NCBI GenBank assembly: GCA_021770825.1
Contig: JAETQD010000004.1
Span: 159,517 to 223,516 of the forward strand
Length of the DNA stretch: 64,000 nt
Origin: Clostridium sp.
Lineage (GTDB): Bacteria; Bacillota; Clostridia; Lachnospirales; Lachnospiraceae
Direction of reading: 5' to 3'
A model generated the notes under the pieces. That model did not search any database, was not told the DNA's origin, and was given only the letters and a program-made list of their open reading frames with translations. Numbering within the stretch: position 1 is the stretch's first letter; the number at the start of each line of letters is the position of its first letter. This document shows positions 38,814 through 47,256 of this stretch, piece after piece. Made by a program: the position numbers and the translations under genes.

Positions 38814-40715
38814 ATGAAGTTCAGCGATGCACAAAAAACGGCGCTTTCCCATAAGGACGGCCCGATGATGGTTCTGGCCGGGCCCGGCTCGGGAAAGACC
38901 ACGGTAATTACACACAGGATAAAGAGATTGCTGGAGCAGGGCGTAAGCCCCTCCGGCATTCTTGTCATTACGTTCACAAAAGCGGCTGCAAGGGAAATGA
39001 AGGACAGATTTTCCGCCCTGATGGGGCAGGCTGCCTGCAAAATGGAAAGACCAGACTGGTCCCGGGTAAGCTTTGGGACCTTCCACTCCATTTTTTACCA
39101 GATTCTCAGGCTGGCCTATGGATTCCAGGCTGGGAGCGTGCTGGGAGAAGAGGAAAAGCGGCAGTTTTTTAAGGAATTCATAAGCCAGTCAGAGTTAGAG
39201 GTGGAGGACGAAGGAGAATTTATCACCTCTGTGGTCAATGAAATCAGCTATGTGAAGGGGAACCGCCTGGACCTTGACTGCTATTATTCCCAGAACTGTC
39301 CGGAGGAATGGTTTAAAAAGCTGTACCGGGGATATGAGGACATGCTGGGAAGAATGGGAAAGATCGACTTTGACGACATGCTGACCATGTGTTATGATCT
39401 GTTTTCGGAGCGAAAGGACATCCTTAAGGCATGGCAGAACAAGTACCGCTATATCCTGGTGGATGAGTTCCAGGACATCAACAGGCTCCAGTATGAAATC
39501 GTAAAGATGCTGGCCAGGCCTGAGAATAATCTGTTCATTGTGGGAGATGACGACCAGTCCATTTACAGGTTCCGCGGAGCCAGGCCGGAAATCATGCTGG
39601 GCTTTGAAAAAGATTTTCCGGGAGCAAAACGGGTGCTTTTGGCGGAAAATTACCGCTCTGCCAGGGAGATTGTTGAGACATCCCTTCGGCTGATTTCCCA
39701 TAACCGGGTCCGGTATGAGAAGGACCTGATTCCCGTTCATGGCCCAGGGAGACCGGCAGATGTGACCATCTATGAAAATCCCCTTCAGGAGACGGAGCAG
39801 GTGGCGAGAAAAATCAGGCAGTATGCCGGGGCCGGATATGGATACGGGGATATGGCGGTTTTATTCCGCACCGGGAACGCTTCCGGGCTTCTGGCGGAAA
39901 AGCTCATGGAATACAACATTCCCTTTTTCATGCGGGATGTGATTCCCAATCTGTACAGCCACTGGATTGCCAGAGATTTTCTTTCCTATCTGGCCCTGGG
40001 AATGGGCAGCAGGAAGAGAAGCGATTTTTTCTGCATTATGAACCGCCCCAAACGGTATTTGAGCCGGGATGCCTTTGAAAACACCGAGGTTTCTCTGGAT
40101 GCAGTCAAATCTTTTTATCAGGATAAGGACTGGATGGAGGAGAGAATCTGCGATCTGGAAGGCGACATAAGGACCATCGGCAGATTAAGGCCCCAGGCGG
40201 CCATCCAGTACATCAGGAAAGCCGTGGGGTATGATGAGTATTTGAAGGAATATGCAGAATTCCGCAGGATGAAGCCGGAGGAGTTGTTTGAGATTGCGGA
40301 CCAGCTCATGGAGAGTGCGGCCGGATTCCAGACGGCCGGGGACTGGATGGCGCATATCAGACAGTATGAGGAGGCTCTGAAGGAGCAGAGAAAGGACGAA
40401 AAGGAACAGACCGGGCCGGCAGTGACCCTGTCCACCATGCACAGTGCCAAGGGACTGGAATATGCGGTGGTGTTTATCATTGACGCCAATGAAGGAGCGG
40501 TGCCCCACCATAAGGCAAAGCTTCCGGCGGACATTGAGGAGGAACGGCGTCTGTTCTATGTGGCCATGACCAGGGCAAAGGAGCGGTTACATATTTGTGC
40601 CGTCCGGGAACGGTACCACAGGAAACAGGAAATTTCCAGGTTTGTGGAAGAGTGCATGCCAAAGACAGGCAGGAGCGTATCCGGCCTGGACCATGGCCTG
40701 CTGCGGACGGAATAA
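38814..40715 (+). CDS. UvrD/Rep-type superfamily 1 DNA helicase
   Basis: A 633-residue ATP-dependent 3'-5' helicase. Motif I GPGSGKTTVIT (about 23-33), Ia ITFTKAAAREM, II LVDEFQDINRLQ, III GDDDQSIYRFRGA, IV LLAENYRS, V STMHSAKGLEYAVVFII and VI RLFYVAMTRAKERL are all present. It is about 100 residues shorter than PcrA/UvrD (near 720-740), lacking the C-terminal polymerase-interaction extension. It is therefore a relative rather than PcrA itself. It begins 18 bp after the wall-protein stop, with weak ribosome site, and is followed 12 bp later by cobO. Confidence 0.9.
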   Translation: MKFSDAQKTALSHKDGPMMVLAGPGSGKTTVITHRIKRLLEQGVSPSGILVITFTKAAAREMKDRFSALMGQAACKMERPDWSRVSFGTFHSIFYQILRLAYGFQAGSVLGEEEKRQFFKEFISQSELEVEDEGEFITSVVNEISYVKGNRLDLDCYYSQNCPEEWFKKLYRGYEDMLGRMGKIDFDDMLTMCYDLFSERKDILKAWQNKYRYILVDEFQDINRLQYEIVKMLARPENNLFIVGDDDQSIYRFRGARPEIMLGFEKDFPGAKRVLLAENYRSAREIVETSLRLISHNRVRYEKDLIPVHGPGRPADVTIYENPLQETEQVARKIRQYAGAGYGYGDMAVLFRTGNASGLLAEKLMEYNIPFFMRDVIPNLYSHWIARDFLSYLALGMGSRKRSDFFCIMNRPKRYLSRDAFENTEVSLDAVKSFYQDKDWMEERICDLEGDIRTIGRLRPQAAIQYIRKAVGYDEYLKEYAEFRRMKPEELFEIADQLMESAAGFQTAGDWMAHIRQYEEALKEQRKDEKEQTGPAVTLSTMHSAKGLEYAVVFIIDANEGAVPHHKAKLPADIEEERRLFYVAMTRAKERLHICAVRERYHRKQEISRFVEECMPKTGRSVSGLDHGLLRTE

Positions 40716-40727
40716 GGAGGAAACAAC

Positions 40728-41243
40728 ATGGGATGCGTTCATATTTACTGCGGTGACGGAAAGGGAAAAACCAGTGCAGCCGTGGGGCTGGCCGTAAGGG
40801 CAGCAGGAAGGGGAAAGAAAATTATAGTGGTCCGGTTCTTAAAAACGGACGATTCCGGAGAGGTGGAAATTTTAAAAACAATCCCGCAGATGACGGTGCT
40901 TCCCTGTGAGAGGGTCTTCGGCTTTGTGTCCGCCATGGACGAACAGACCAGGAAGGAAGCGGCGGCTTATAATTTAGGGCTGTTTGAAACGGCTGTTTCC
41001 CTGGCGAAAACTGCCGATATGGTGGTGTTTGATGAGATTATGGCAGCCATAAATTATGGGATGATCCCTGAAGTACAGGTGGTAAAGCTTTTAAAGGACA
41101 GGCCGGAAGCCCTGGAGGTGGTCATGACCGGAAGAGGGCCGTCGGAGCAGTTGCTTTCCCTGGCAGATTATGTGTCGGAAATCAGAAAGATGAAGCATCC
41201 ATACGATAAGGGAATTTTGGCGAGAAAAGGAATTGAGTATTGA
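40728..41243 (+). CDS. cobO: Cob(I)yrinic acid a,c-diamide adenosyltransferase (CobO/BtuR type)
   Basis: A 171-residue ATP:corrinoid adenosyltransferase forming adenosylcobalamin. GDGKGKTSAAVGLAVRA is the inverted-type P-loop at the N-terminus; VVRFLKTDDSGEVEIL, DMVVFDEIMAAINYG and VVMTGRGPSEQLLSLADYVS are the family blocks. AAGGAGG lies 8 bp before the ATG. No other cobalamin genes are near, so it probably activates salvaged or imported corrinoids. Confidence 0.92.
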   Translation: MGCVHIYCGDGKGKTSAAVGLAVRAAGRGKKIIVVRFLKTDDSGEVEILKTIPQMTVLPCERVFGFVSAMDEQTRKEAAAYNLGLFETAVSLAKTADMVVFDEIMAAINYGMIPEVQVVKLLKDRPEALEVVMTGRGPSEQLLSLADYVSEIRKMKHPYDKGILARKGIEY

Positions 41244-41274
41244 TTTTTGCCGGGTTTACTGATATGCTTATAAA
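41240..41274 (+). promoter_or_regulatory. Promoter region of the DUF1292 gene
   Basis: Two overlapping options: TTGATT (41240) with a 17-bp spacer to TATGCT (41263), or TTGCCG (41247) with a 16-bp spacer to TATAAA (41269). Either places the start codon at 41315 downstream. Confidence 0.5.
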
Positions 41275-41314
41275 AACCAATAGCCTATACTTGGGAAAAA
41301 GAGAGGAAAAAGCG

Positions 41315-41659
41315 ATGGCAAACGAGAAAAATAACAACGGACTTGGAAACCAGGACGTAGAGAACGAAGAGGAGATGACAGTCACCCTGACTCTGGATGA
41401 CGGAACGGAACTGGAGTGCGTGGTGCTTACAATTTTTGAGGCAGGAGACAGAGAGTATATTGCCCTTCTTCCCCTGGATGGAAGAGAAGCGGAGGACGGA
41501 GAGGTATACCTGTACCGCTATGTGGAGGATGTGAACGGAACTCCCGATCTTGAGAACATCGAAAGCGATGAGGAATATGAGATCGTGGCTGACGCCTTTG
41601 ATGAACTTCTGGATGCGGAAGAGTACGATGAGCTGGTCGGTGAGGACGAGCTGAACTAA
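41315..41659 (+). CDS. DUF1292 domain protein
   Basis: A 114-residue acidic cytoplasmic protein. TVTLTLDDGTELECVVLTIF, GDREYIALLPLD, and EVYLYRYVED are the DUF1292 (YrzB-like) blocks, followed by an acidic helical tail (DEEYEIVADAFDELLDAEEY). Function is unknown in the family; in many Firmicutes it sits near the yrrL/yrzL genes, which are absent here. The start MANEKNNN is preceded by GAGAGGAAAA; the longer frame from 41240 overlaps cobO and the promoter and was rejected. Confidence 0.85.
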   Translation: MANEKNNNGLGNQDVENEEEMTVTLTLDDGTELECVVLTIFEAGDREYIALLPLDGREAEDGEVYLYRYVEDVNGTPDLENIESDEEYEIVADAFDELLDAEEYDELVGEDELN

Positions 41660-41663
41660 AAAA

Positions 41664-41696
41664 TGAAAGGGGGTTGCTGAAAAGCAGCCCCTTTCA
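41664..41696. terminator. Bidirectional terminator between DUF1292 gene and ychF
   Basis: TGAAAGGGGGTTGCT (41664-41678) pairs with AGCAGCCCCTTTCA (41683-41696) around a GAAA loop with one bulged G. It lies between two convergent genes, 10 bp from the ychF stop. Confidence 0.75.
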
Positions 41697-41706
41697 TAGT
41701 ATAGAA

Positions 41707-42804
41707 CTATACGTTGAAGCGGAACAATACCACGTCTCCGTCCTTCACCACGTATTCTTTTCCTTCCATGCGTACCAGTCCCTTTTCCTTGGCGGCGGTG
41801 TAGGAACCGCAGTCTAAAAGGTCCTGATAGTTGACAACTTCGGCTTTGATGAAGCCGCGCTCAAAGTCGGAATGGATTTTACCAGCAGCCTGGGGAGCCT
41901 TGGTTCCCACCTTGATGGTCCATGCGCGGGTCTCTTTCTCTCCGGCGGTCAGATAGCTGATGAGTCCAAGGAGACGGTAGCTGGCCGCAATGAGCTTTTC
42001 CAGACCGGATTCTTTAAGTCCCAGCTCTTCCAGGAACATCTTCTTCTCATCATCGTCAAGCTCTGCAATCTCCTGCTCGATCTGGGCGCAGATCACAAAC
42101 ACTTCACTGCCGTTTTCAGCGGCAAATTCCCGAACCTCTTTTACGAATTCGTTGGAAACGCCGTCGTCGGCCAGATCATCCTCGCTGACATTGGCAGCAA
42201 AAATCACCGGCTTCCAGGTAAGAAGATTTAAGGAGTTTAAGAATGCATAGGTGTCATCGTCCTCGCATTCAAAACTCTTAGCCAGCTTTCCGTCCTCCAG
42301 ATGGGCCTTCATGGCCTTAATGATGTCTAACTCCTTAGCCAGGGCCTTATTGGAAGAGGCACCCTTTCCCATCTTGGCGATTCTTCGTTCCAGAATCTCA
42401 ATGTCGGAGAAAATAAGCTCCAGGTTGATGGTTTCGATGTCACGGAGCGGATTTACGCTGCCGTCCACATGAATTACATTGGGATCCTCAAAGCAGCGGA
42501 CCACATGGACAATGGCATCCACTTCGCGGATATTGGAGAGGAACTGGTTTCCAAGGCCTTCACCCTTGGAAGCGCCCTTTACAAGACCAGCGATGTCCAC
42601 GAATTCGATGACTGCAGGAGTGGTTTTTTCAGAATTATAGAGGTCTGTCAAAAGCTTTAAGCGGAAATCCGGAACAGGAACGACACCCACATTGGGGTCA
42701 ATCGTACAGAACGGATAGTTCGCGGATTCGGCGCCGGCTTTGGTCAGAGAGTTGAACAATGTACTTTTCCCTACGTTGGGCAGGCCGACAATACCTAATT
42801 TCAT
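41707..42804 (-). CDS. ychF: Redox-regulated ATPase YchF (Obg-like)
   Basis: A 365-residue Obg-family P-loop protein. [14 protein letters not shown] (G1), [18 protein letters not shown] (G3 region) and FAANVSEDD with NxxE instead of NKxD, the change that makes YchF an ATPase. A coiled-coil insertion and a C-terminal TGS domain ([18 protein letters not shown] ... DVVLFRFNV) complete it. It binds ribosomes and influences stress responses. The ribosome site is poor (AAAGATA). The leader of about 110 nt contains a 12-bp hairpin. Confidence 0.96.
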   Translation of the reverse strand: MKLGIVGLPNVGKSTLFNSLTKAGAESANYPFCTIDPNVGVVPVPDFRLKLLTDLYNSEKTTPAVIEFVDIAGLVKGASKGEGLGNQFLSNIREVDAIVHVVRCFEDPNVIHVDGSVNPLRDIETINLELIFSDIEILERRIAKMGKGASSNKALAKELDIIKAMKAHLEDGKLAKSFECEDDDTYAFLNSLNLLTWKPVIFAANVSEDDLADDGVSNEFVKEVREFAAENGSEVFVICAQIEQEIAELDDDEKKMFLEELGLKESGLEKLIAASYRLLGLISYLTAGEKETRAWTIKVGTKAPQAAGKIHSDFERGFIKAEVVNYQDLLDCGSYTAAKEKGLVRMEGKEYVVKDGDVVLFRFNV

Positions 42805-42822
42805 TTTTATCTTTACCTATCC

Positions 42823-42849
42823 AGAAATCCTTGATTTTCAAGGGTTTCT
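42823..42849 (-). promoter_or_regulatory. Hairpin in the ychF 5' leader
   Basis: AGAAATCCTTGA (42823-42834) pairs with TCAAGGGTTTCT (42838-42849), 12 pairs with a three-base loop. On the ychF transcript it ends 18 nt before the start codon, overlapping the space normally used by a ribosome site. Confidence 0.55.
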
Positions 42850-42923
42850 GCCTTTCTCTGTATTTTTATTACACCCTTTTTACGCCATTTTTCTAATTGC
42901 AGGTGCAGATAATTCAAATATAA

Positions 42924-42952
42924 AGTATATCACAAAGCCTCTTTTTTTTCAA
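42924..42952 (-). promoter_or_regulatory. ychF promoter
   Basis: On the minus strand TTGAAA (42952-42947), a 17-bp spacer and TATACT (42929-42924). Confidence 0.6.
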
Positions 42953-43056
42953 TCCTATTCAACAAGTATTAGATTTGATATCATACAAATAAATAATGGA
43001 AGGATCCGGGTTCCTCCAAAGAAACTTTAAAGGCGGCATGTGGAAACGTTTCAGCG

Positions 43057-44352
43057 GTGAAAACGGAAACCAGCTTTCCTGTCCAGGGAATTGATGAGAT
43101 TCCGATGCCGAAAATGGTGAGGGTAAAACAGCTTTTTGAGGCTGACAAGATTGAGGATATCAAAGGTCATCTGGAAAAACAGCTTGATACCCTTGACATT
43201 GACAGGGCGGCGCTTAAGGGCAAACGAATCGCCATAACTGTAGGCAGCAGAGGGATTCCCGACAATGCCCTCATGGTAAGGACAATGTGTGACAAGCTTA
43301 AGGAATGGGGCGCCAAGCCGTTCATAATTCCGGCAATGGGAAGCCACGGCGGCGGAACGGTGGAAGGAAATCTGGAAATTATCAACGGATACGGCATTAC
43401 GGAAGAGGCCATGGGCGTGCCGATTCTTGCCAGTATGGAGGTGGTCCAGATAGGCGTTATGGACGATGCAGCACATACGCCCATATTCTGTGATAAGAAT
43501 GCCGCTGAAGCTGACGGAATCGTCCTTTACAACAAAGTTAAGCCCCATACGGACTTTAAAGGAGAGCATGAAAGCGGTCTTCTTAAGATGATTGCCATCG
43601 GTATCGCCAAGCATACGGGCTGTTCATGGTTCCATAAACAGGGATTTGACACGTTCGCCGAGCGTATTCCCATTGTGGCAAAGAAGTTTCTGGAAAAAAT
43701 GCCTGTAATTTTCGGTGTGGGCGTCGTTCAAAACGCTTATGACGATATTTCCGAAATCATGGCGTTTCCAAAGGATAAAATTGCCGAGGGCGACCATACT
43801 CTCCTGGAAATTGCAAGAAGGCGCCTTCCGAGATTCAAATTTGACAATATTGATGTCCTTATCATAGACAGAATCGGCAAGAATATTTCAGGCGAGGGAG
43901 CGGATCCCAACGTGACGGGAAGAGGGTTTATGCCTTACTTTAAGGACGATTTCCATACAAAAAGGCTCTTTATCAGAGGGCTTACAGAGCAGAGCCATCA
44001 CAATGCCTGCGGTTTGGGCCTTGCTGATATTACCACAAGAAGATGTCTGAACTCATGCGACTGGGAGAGCACATGGATCAATCTTTCGACAAACACCATG
44101 ATCGACGGCGGAAAAATTCCCATGTATCAGAACAGCGACTTTGAGGCCCTGCGGCTGGCTATCCGTACATGCACAAAGAACGATTATAGCAGGGCCAGAG
44201 TGGCGCATATCAAGGACACCCTTTCTCTTACCGAGTTTGAGATTTCCGAAAGTCTTATCCCCGATGTCAGGGACAGGGACGATGTGGAAATACTCACAGA
44301 GCCTTATGAAATCAGATTCCATGAGGACGGATACATGGACGATTTTGAATAA
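43057..44352 (+). CDS. LarA-like (DUF2088) nickel-pincer-cofactor isomerase homologue
   Basis: A 431-residue protein related to lactate racemase LarA. The N-terminal DUF2088 half has VGSRGIPDNALMVRTMCDKL, FIIPAMGSHGGGT and KVKPHTDFKGEHESGL, where LarA has its catalytic His pair and cofactor-linking Lys. The C-terminal half has IDVLIIDRIGKNISGEGADP and GLGLADITTRRCLN. Family members racemise or epimerise 2-hydroxy acids and need the LarBCE-made nickel pincer nucleotide; no larB, larC or larE is in this window. The start is a GTG with a poor ribosome site. The substrate is unknown; divergent LarA homologues have varied activities. Confidence 0.75.
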   Translation: MKTETSFPVQGIDEIPMPKMVRVKQLFEADKIEDIKGHLEKQLDTLDIDRAALKGKRIAITVGSRGIPDNALMVRTMCDKLKEWGAKPFIIPAMGSHGGGTVEGNLEIINGYGITEEAMGVPILASMEVVQIGVMDDAAHTPIFCDKNAAEADGIVLYNKVKPHTDFKGEHESGLLKMIAIGIAKHTGCSWFHKQGFDTFAERIPIVAKKFLEKMPVIFGVGVVQNAYDDISEIMAFPKDKIAEGDHTLLEIARRRLPRFKFDNIDVLIIDRIGKNISGEGADPNVTGRGFMPYFKDDFHTKRLFIRGLTEQSHHNACGLGLADITTRRCLNSCDWESTWINLSTNTMIDGGKIPMYQNSDFEALRLAIRTCTKNDYSRARVAHIKDTLSLTEFEISESLIPDVRDRDDVEILTEPYEIRFHEDGYMDDFE

Positions 44353-44364
44353 TATAAAAATGAC

Positions 44365-44402
44365 GGCGTTCCCGTTCTTCCACGCCGGAAGTGGGAAACG
44401 CC
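44365..44402. terminator. Hairpin between convergent genes
   Basis: GGCGTT (44365-44370) pairs with AACGCC (44397-44402), extended by CCC/GGG and TTCC/GGAA. It lies just beyond the LarA-like stop; no strong T-run. The rest of the 170-bp gap shows nothing else. Confidence 0.5.
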
Positions 44403-44522
44403 GCCTGTGCGGTACAATATATATTTTCTAATTGTTCTGTCATGCCGTACGGCCTTATCCGCAGAAACTTACAAGCGTACTATTTACCAATAAACACTGC
44501 GTTGGCCTCTGATTTTGAACGA

Positions 44523-45827
44523 TCAATTTTCGTGCAAAATCTCCCACAAAATTGAGACATAGAGCTTTAAACCGATGAGAAGAGCGCGCTCATCAATGTT
44601 GAATTTGTTGTTATGGTGGGGGGCTGCGATGTCGCAGCCGATGCACATATAGGCCGCCTTGCCGCCATGGGACTGGACCTTTTCCATTAAATAGGTGGCA
44701 TCCTCGGAACCGGAAAATCCGCCGTCGGGCACATAGCGGGTGATTTCGGGAACACGGGCAGCGCCGGCTTTAATGTACGGCTCCAGCTCCTTATCGCTGT
44801 CGGCACTGGAGGCGCTTCCCTTGATCTCTGTTTTTACGGTGCAGCCGAACATTTTTGCTGCCCCCTCCAGGGCATCCATGGCGCGGCCAAAGACGGTCCG
44901 CTCAATGGCAGCCGTTTCTCCGCGGGTTTCCAACTGAAGGAAGGCACGGTCAGCTACCACGTTCCGTCCGCTGCCGCCTTTTATGGTTCCCACATTGATT
45001 CTTGCGGCACCGCGGGAGTCCTGGCATGCGGTGTGCATGGATAAAGTGGCAGCGCAGGCAGCTAAAATGGCATTATGGCCGTCCTGGGGAGAGGCTCCGG
45101 CGTGGGAAGAAAGGCCGGAAATTTCGGCATCCACTTTGGTGGTGGAAAGAAAGCCTCTGGAGAGAGCCAGAAGTTCTCCGGTTTTCCATCCCATCCCCAG
45201 ATGGCTGGTGAGGAAAATATCCACGTCGTCCAGGATTCCGCCCTCGGCCACGGACTGGGCGCCGCGGACGCCCTCCTCAGCAGGCTGGAAAATAATTTTT
45301 ATGGTGCCGGAAAGCTGGTCTTTGATTTCGTTTAAGGCAAGGCAGACGGCGAGTCCCATGGTCACGTGGCCGTCATGTCCGCATGCGTGCATGCAGTTTT
45401 CATTGATGGAGCAGAAATTCTCCTCCACAGGCTGCCGTCCGGAATCGGTGCTTTCACCCACATCATTGCAGTCGATGTCAAACCGCAGGGCGATCACAGG
45501 ACCGGGCTTTCCTGTTTCCAGAATGGCGCAGGCTCCGGTGAAGGTGCCCATCTTTTTAAGAATTTCCGGATTGGCGCCCTGGCTTATGGCCCGGTTGATG
45601 CAGGCGTCGATCTCCTCCGGGGACGGATAAGACCATAAGTAGTTTTTATTGATGATTTCGTGTCCGTATTTTACCGGAATTCCATGATTCTCCAGAACCT
45701 CTATGATTCTGGCGGTAGTGCGGAATTCCTTCCAGCCTGGTTCCGGGTGTCTGTGAAAATCCCGGCGCTGGGCAATCATTTCTGTTTCATAGCTGTTTAA
45801 TTTTTCAAGATAGCTTCCAATTTCCAT
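44523..45827 (-). CDS. M20 family amidohydrolase/peptidase (AbgA/AbgB-like)
   Basis: A 434-residue metal-dependent amidohydrolase of the M20D type. RRDFHRHPEPGWKEFRTTAR opens the catalytic domain; HACGHDGHVTMGLA carries metal ligands, AEEGVRGAQSVAEGG the catalytic Glu region, and SSHAGASPQDGHNAI the start of the dimerisation lid; AAPHHNNKFNIDE supplies the last His. AbgB of p-aminobenzoyl-glutamate hydrolase and N-acyl amino acid hydrolases are the closest types; the substrate is not fixed. The ATG at 45827 is 8 bp after GGGGGAGG; the upstream extension of 16 codons lies before that site and was rejected. Confidence 0.88.
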   Translation of the reverse strand: MEIGSYLEKLNSYETEMIAQRRDFHRHPEPGWKEFRTTARIIEVLENHGIPVKYGHEIINKNYLWSYPSPEEIDACINRAISQGANPEILKKMGTFTGACAILETGKPGPVIALRFDIDCNDVGESTDSGRQPVEENFCSINENCMHACGHDGHVTMGLAVCLALNEIKDQLSGTIKIIFQPAEEGVRGAQSVAEGGILDDVDIFLTSHLGMGWKTGELLALSRGFLSTTKVDAEISGLSSHAGASPQDGHNAILAACAATLSMHTACQDSRGAARINVGTIKGGSGRNVVADRAFLQLETRGETAAIERTVFGRAMDALEGAAKMFGCTVKTEIKGSASSADSDKELEPYIKAGAARVPEITRYVPDGGFSGSEDATYLMEKVQSHGGKAAYMCIGCDIAAPHHNNKFNIDERALLIGLKLYVSILWEILHEN

Positions 45828-45857
45828 TATAATACCTCCCCCATATTTGATACTTTC

Positions 45858-45886
45858 AGTATAAAAGCTGACCATAAGAAAGTCAA
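45858..45886 (-). promoter_or_regulatory. M20 amidohydrolase promoter
   Basis: On the minus strand TTGACT (45886-45881), a 17-bp spacer and TATACT (45863-45858). Confidence 0.75.
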
Positions 45887-45962
45887 CGAAAGGATTTGGG
45901 CGGGAAAGCCTAATTATTGCCGGATTTGTCGAAAATAGGGGAGCCCTGTCATGCGAATTTGT

Positions 45963-45991
45963 TTGCTTTTTGTAGTATTTCGGAGTAAAAT
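45963..45991 (+). promoter_or_regulatory. lgt promoter
   Basis: TTGCTT (45963-45968), a 17-bp spacer and TAAAAT (45986-45991). It lies inside the longest reading frame, so the true lgt start must be the ATG at 46023. Confidence 0.6.
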
Positions 45992-46022
45992 AGGATTCAC
46001 AAATGACAGAAGGAGAGTGGAC

Positions 46023-46901
46023 ATGACGGAGGGAGCAGATTTAAGCTTTGTACACCTGGGAATTTCCGTCCAACATATGGTGAAAAGCTTTTCCGTATTT
46101 GGAGTATCTTTTGCCTACTATGGATTGATTATTGGAATAGGAATGATTGCAGGGCTTTTCGTGGCCCAGGCGGATGCCAAAAGACGGGGACAGGACCCGG
46201 ATATGTATTTAGACTTTGCGCTGTATGGTATCGTCTTTGCAATTTTGGGAGCCAGACTCTATTATGTGGTGTTCCAGTGGGGATATTATAAGGACCATCT
46301 GGCGGAAATCATCAATCTGCGTAAGGGCGGCCTGGCCATATACGGCGGAGTGATTGCAGCCGTGATTACCCTTTGGGTATTTACAAAGAAGAGAGGCGTT
46401 TCCTTTTTTTCCATGGCAGACACAGCCTGTCTGGGACTGGTGACGGGACAAATCATCGGACGGTGGGGAAACTTTGTAAACTGCGAGGCCTTCGGCGGTT
46501 ATACGGACAGTCTCCTTGCCATGCGGATAAAACGGAGTATTGTCAATGAAAGTATGATATCCCAGGAACTGCTGGACCACCTGATTACGGAAAATGGAAT
46601 CCAGTATATCCAGGTGCATCCAACCTTCCTGTATGAATCCTTATGGAATCTGTGTTTGCTTTTATTCATGCTCTGGTACCGGAAGAGAAAACGGTTTACA
46701 GGAGAGATGTTGTTGATTTACCTTGCCGGATATGGAATTGGGCGTGCATGGATTGAAGGACTGCGTACAGACCAGCTTCTGATTCCCGGAACGGGACTGG
46801 CAGTGTCGCAGATGCTGTCGGTCATTGTTGCCGCCGTCTCTCTGAGTATTCTTTTGTTCCGGCGCCGGAAGGAATTAGGGGAAAGCGAGGAAAAAACATA
46901 A
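46023..46901 (+). CDS. lgt: Prolipoprotein diacylglyceryl transferase
   Basis: A 292-residue membrane enzyme that transfers diacylglycerol from phosphatidylglycerol to the lipobox Cys of prolipoproteins (such as the binding protein at 13.0 kb). Seven or so helices; GARLYYVVFQWGYY, GGLAIYGGVIAAV, GRWGNFVNCEAFGG (Lgt signature with the key Arg and Asn), HPTFLYESLWNL and GRAWIEGLRTDQL are the conserved blocks. The start is the ATG 8 bp after AAGGAGAG. Its stop codon directly touches the start of the small Spo0E-like gene. Confidence 0.95.
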   Translation: MTEGADLSFVHLGISVQHMVKSFSVFGVSFAYYGLIIGIGMIAGLFVAQADAKRRGQDPDMYLDFALYGIVFAILGARLYYVVFQWGYYKDHLAEIINLRKGGLAIYGGVIAAVITLWVFTKKRGVSFFSMADTACLGLVTGQIIGRWGNFVNCEAFGGYTDSLLAMRIKRSIVNESMISQELLDHLITENGIQYIQVHPTFLYESLWNLCLLLFMLWYRKRKRFTGEMLLIYLAGYGIGRAWIEGLRTDQLLIPGTGLAVSQMLSVIVAAVSLSILLFRRRKELGESEEKT

Positions 46902-47057
46902 ATGAATGATGAGAAGCAAGAGCTTATAAATAAGATTGAAACCATGAGAAAAAAGCTCAACGACAGCATGGAAGCAAAAATGGAGTATGACATTATTTAT
47001 CAGTACAGCGTGGAGCTGGATAAGTTGATTGAACAATATATTGTGGCCGGTTATTAG
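46902..47057 (+). CDS. Small Spo0E-like aspartyl-phosphate phosphatase
   Basis: A 51-residue protein that starts immediately after the lgt stop (TAA-ATG). It has the Spo0E pattern of two helices: KQELINKIETMRKKL, a short loop, then IIYQYSVELDKLIEQYI, where SVELD corresponds to the SQELD motif whose Asp is needed for dephosphorylating Spo0A-P. Length and spacing fit small Spo0E/YisI/YnzD proteins. AGCGAGG precedes the ATG. In this spore former it could hold back sporulation; the target is inferred. A strong terminator follows. Confidence 0.75.
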   Translation: MNDEKQELINKIETMRKKLNDSMEAKMEYDIIYQYSVELDKLIEQYIVAGY

Positions 47058-47081
47058 GTCCGGCAATAGATATGGGAAACT

Positions 47082-47112
47082 AAAAAAAGCCGCATTTTGA
47101 CGGCTTTTTTTT
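47082..47112 (+). terminator. Terminator after the Spo0E-like gene
   Basis: AAAAAAAGCCG (47082-47092) pairs with CGGCTTTTTTT (47101-47111) around an eight-base loop, with eight Ts. Confidence 0.9.
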
Positions 47113-47135
47113 AGTGGAAAAAACGGAAAATATCC

Positions 47136-47164
47136 TTGCTATTTTGCCCTAAATGTAATAAGAT
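47136..47164 (+). promoter_or_regulatory. mraZ (division cluster) promoter
   Basis: TTGCTA (47136-47141), a 17-bp spacer and TAAGAT (47159-47164), directly in front of the MraZ-box repeats. Confidence 0.6.
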
Positions 47165-47174
47165 TAAAACAGAA

Positions 47175-47220
47175 GTGGTGAAAAGTGGGTTAAAGTGGAG
47201 CGAAATGGTAGATAAGTGGT
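47175..47220 (+). promoter_or_regulatory. MraZ operator: five direct GTGG-type repeats
   Basis: GTGGT (47175), GTGGG (47185), GTGGA (47195) and ATGGT (47205) recur every 10 bp, and a fifth GTGGT lies at 47216 (11 bp on). This is the arrangement of known MraZ binding sites (TGGGN-type boxes separated by 5 nt) and lies just downstream of the promoter, consistent with autorepression by MraZ. Confidence 0.85.
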
Positions 47221-47256
47221 TCCCCGTGGCAGCTCCCCCCATAACAGGAGAAAAGG

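Noticed and set aside
45951..46022. 24-residue N-terminal extension of Lgt
   Set aside because: The predicted lgt promoter lies inside it and an AAGGAGAG site precedes the ATG at 46023.
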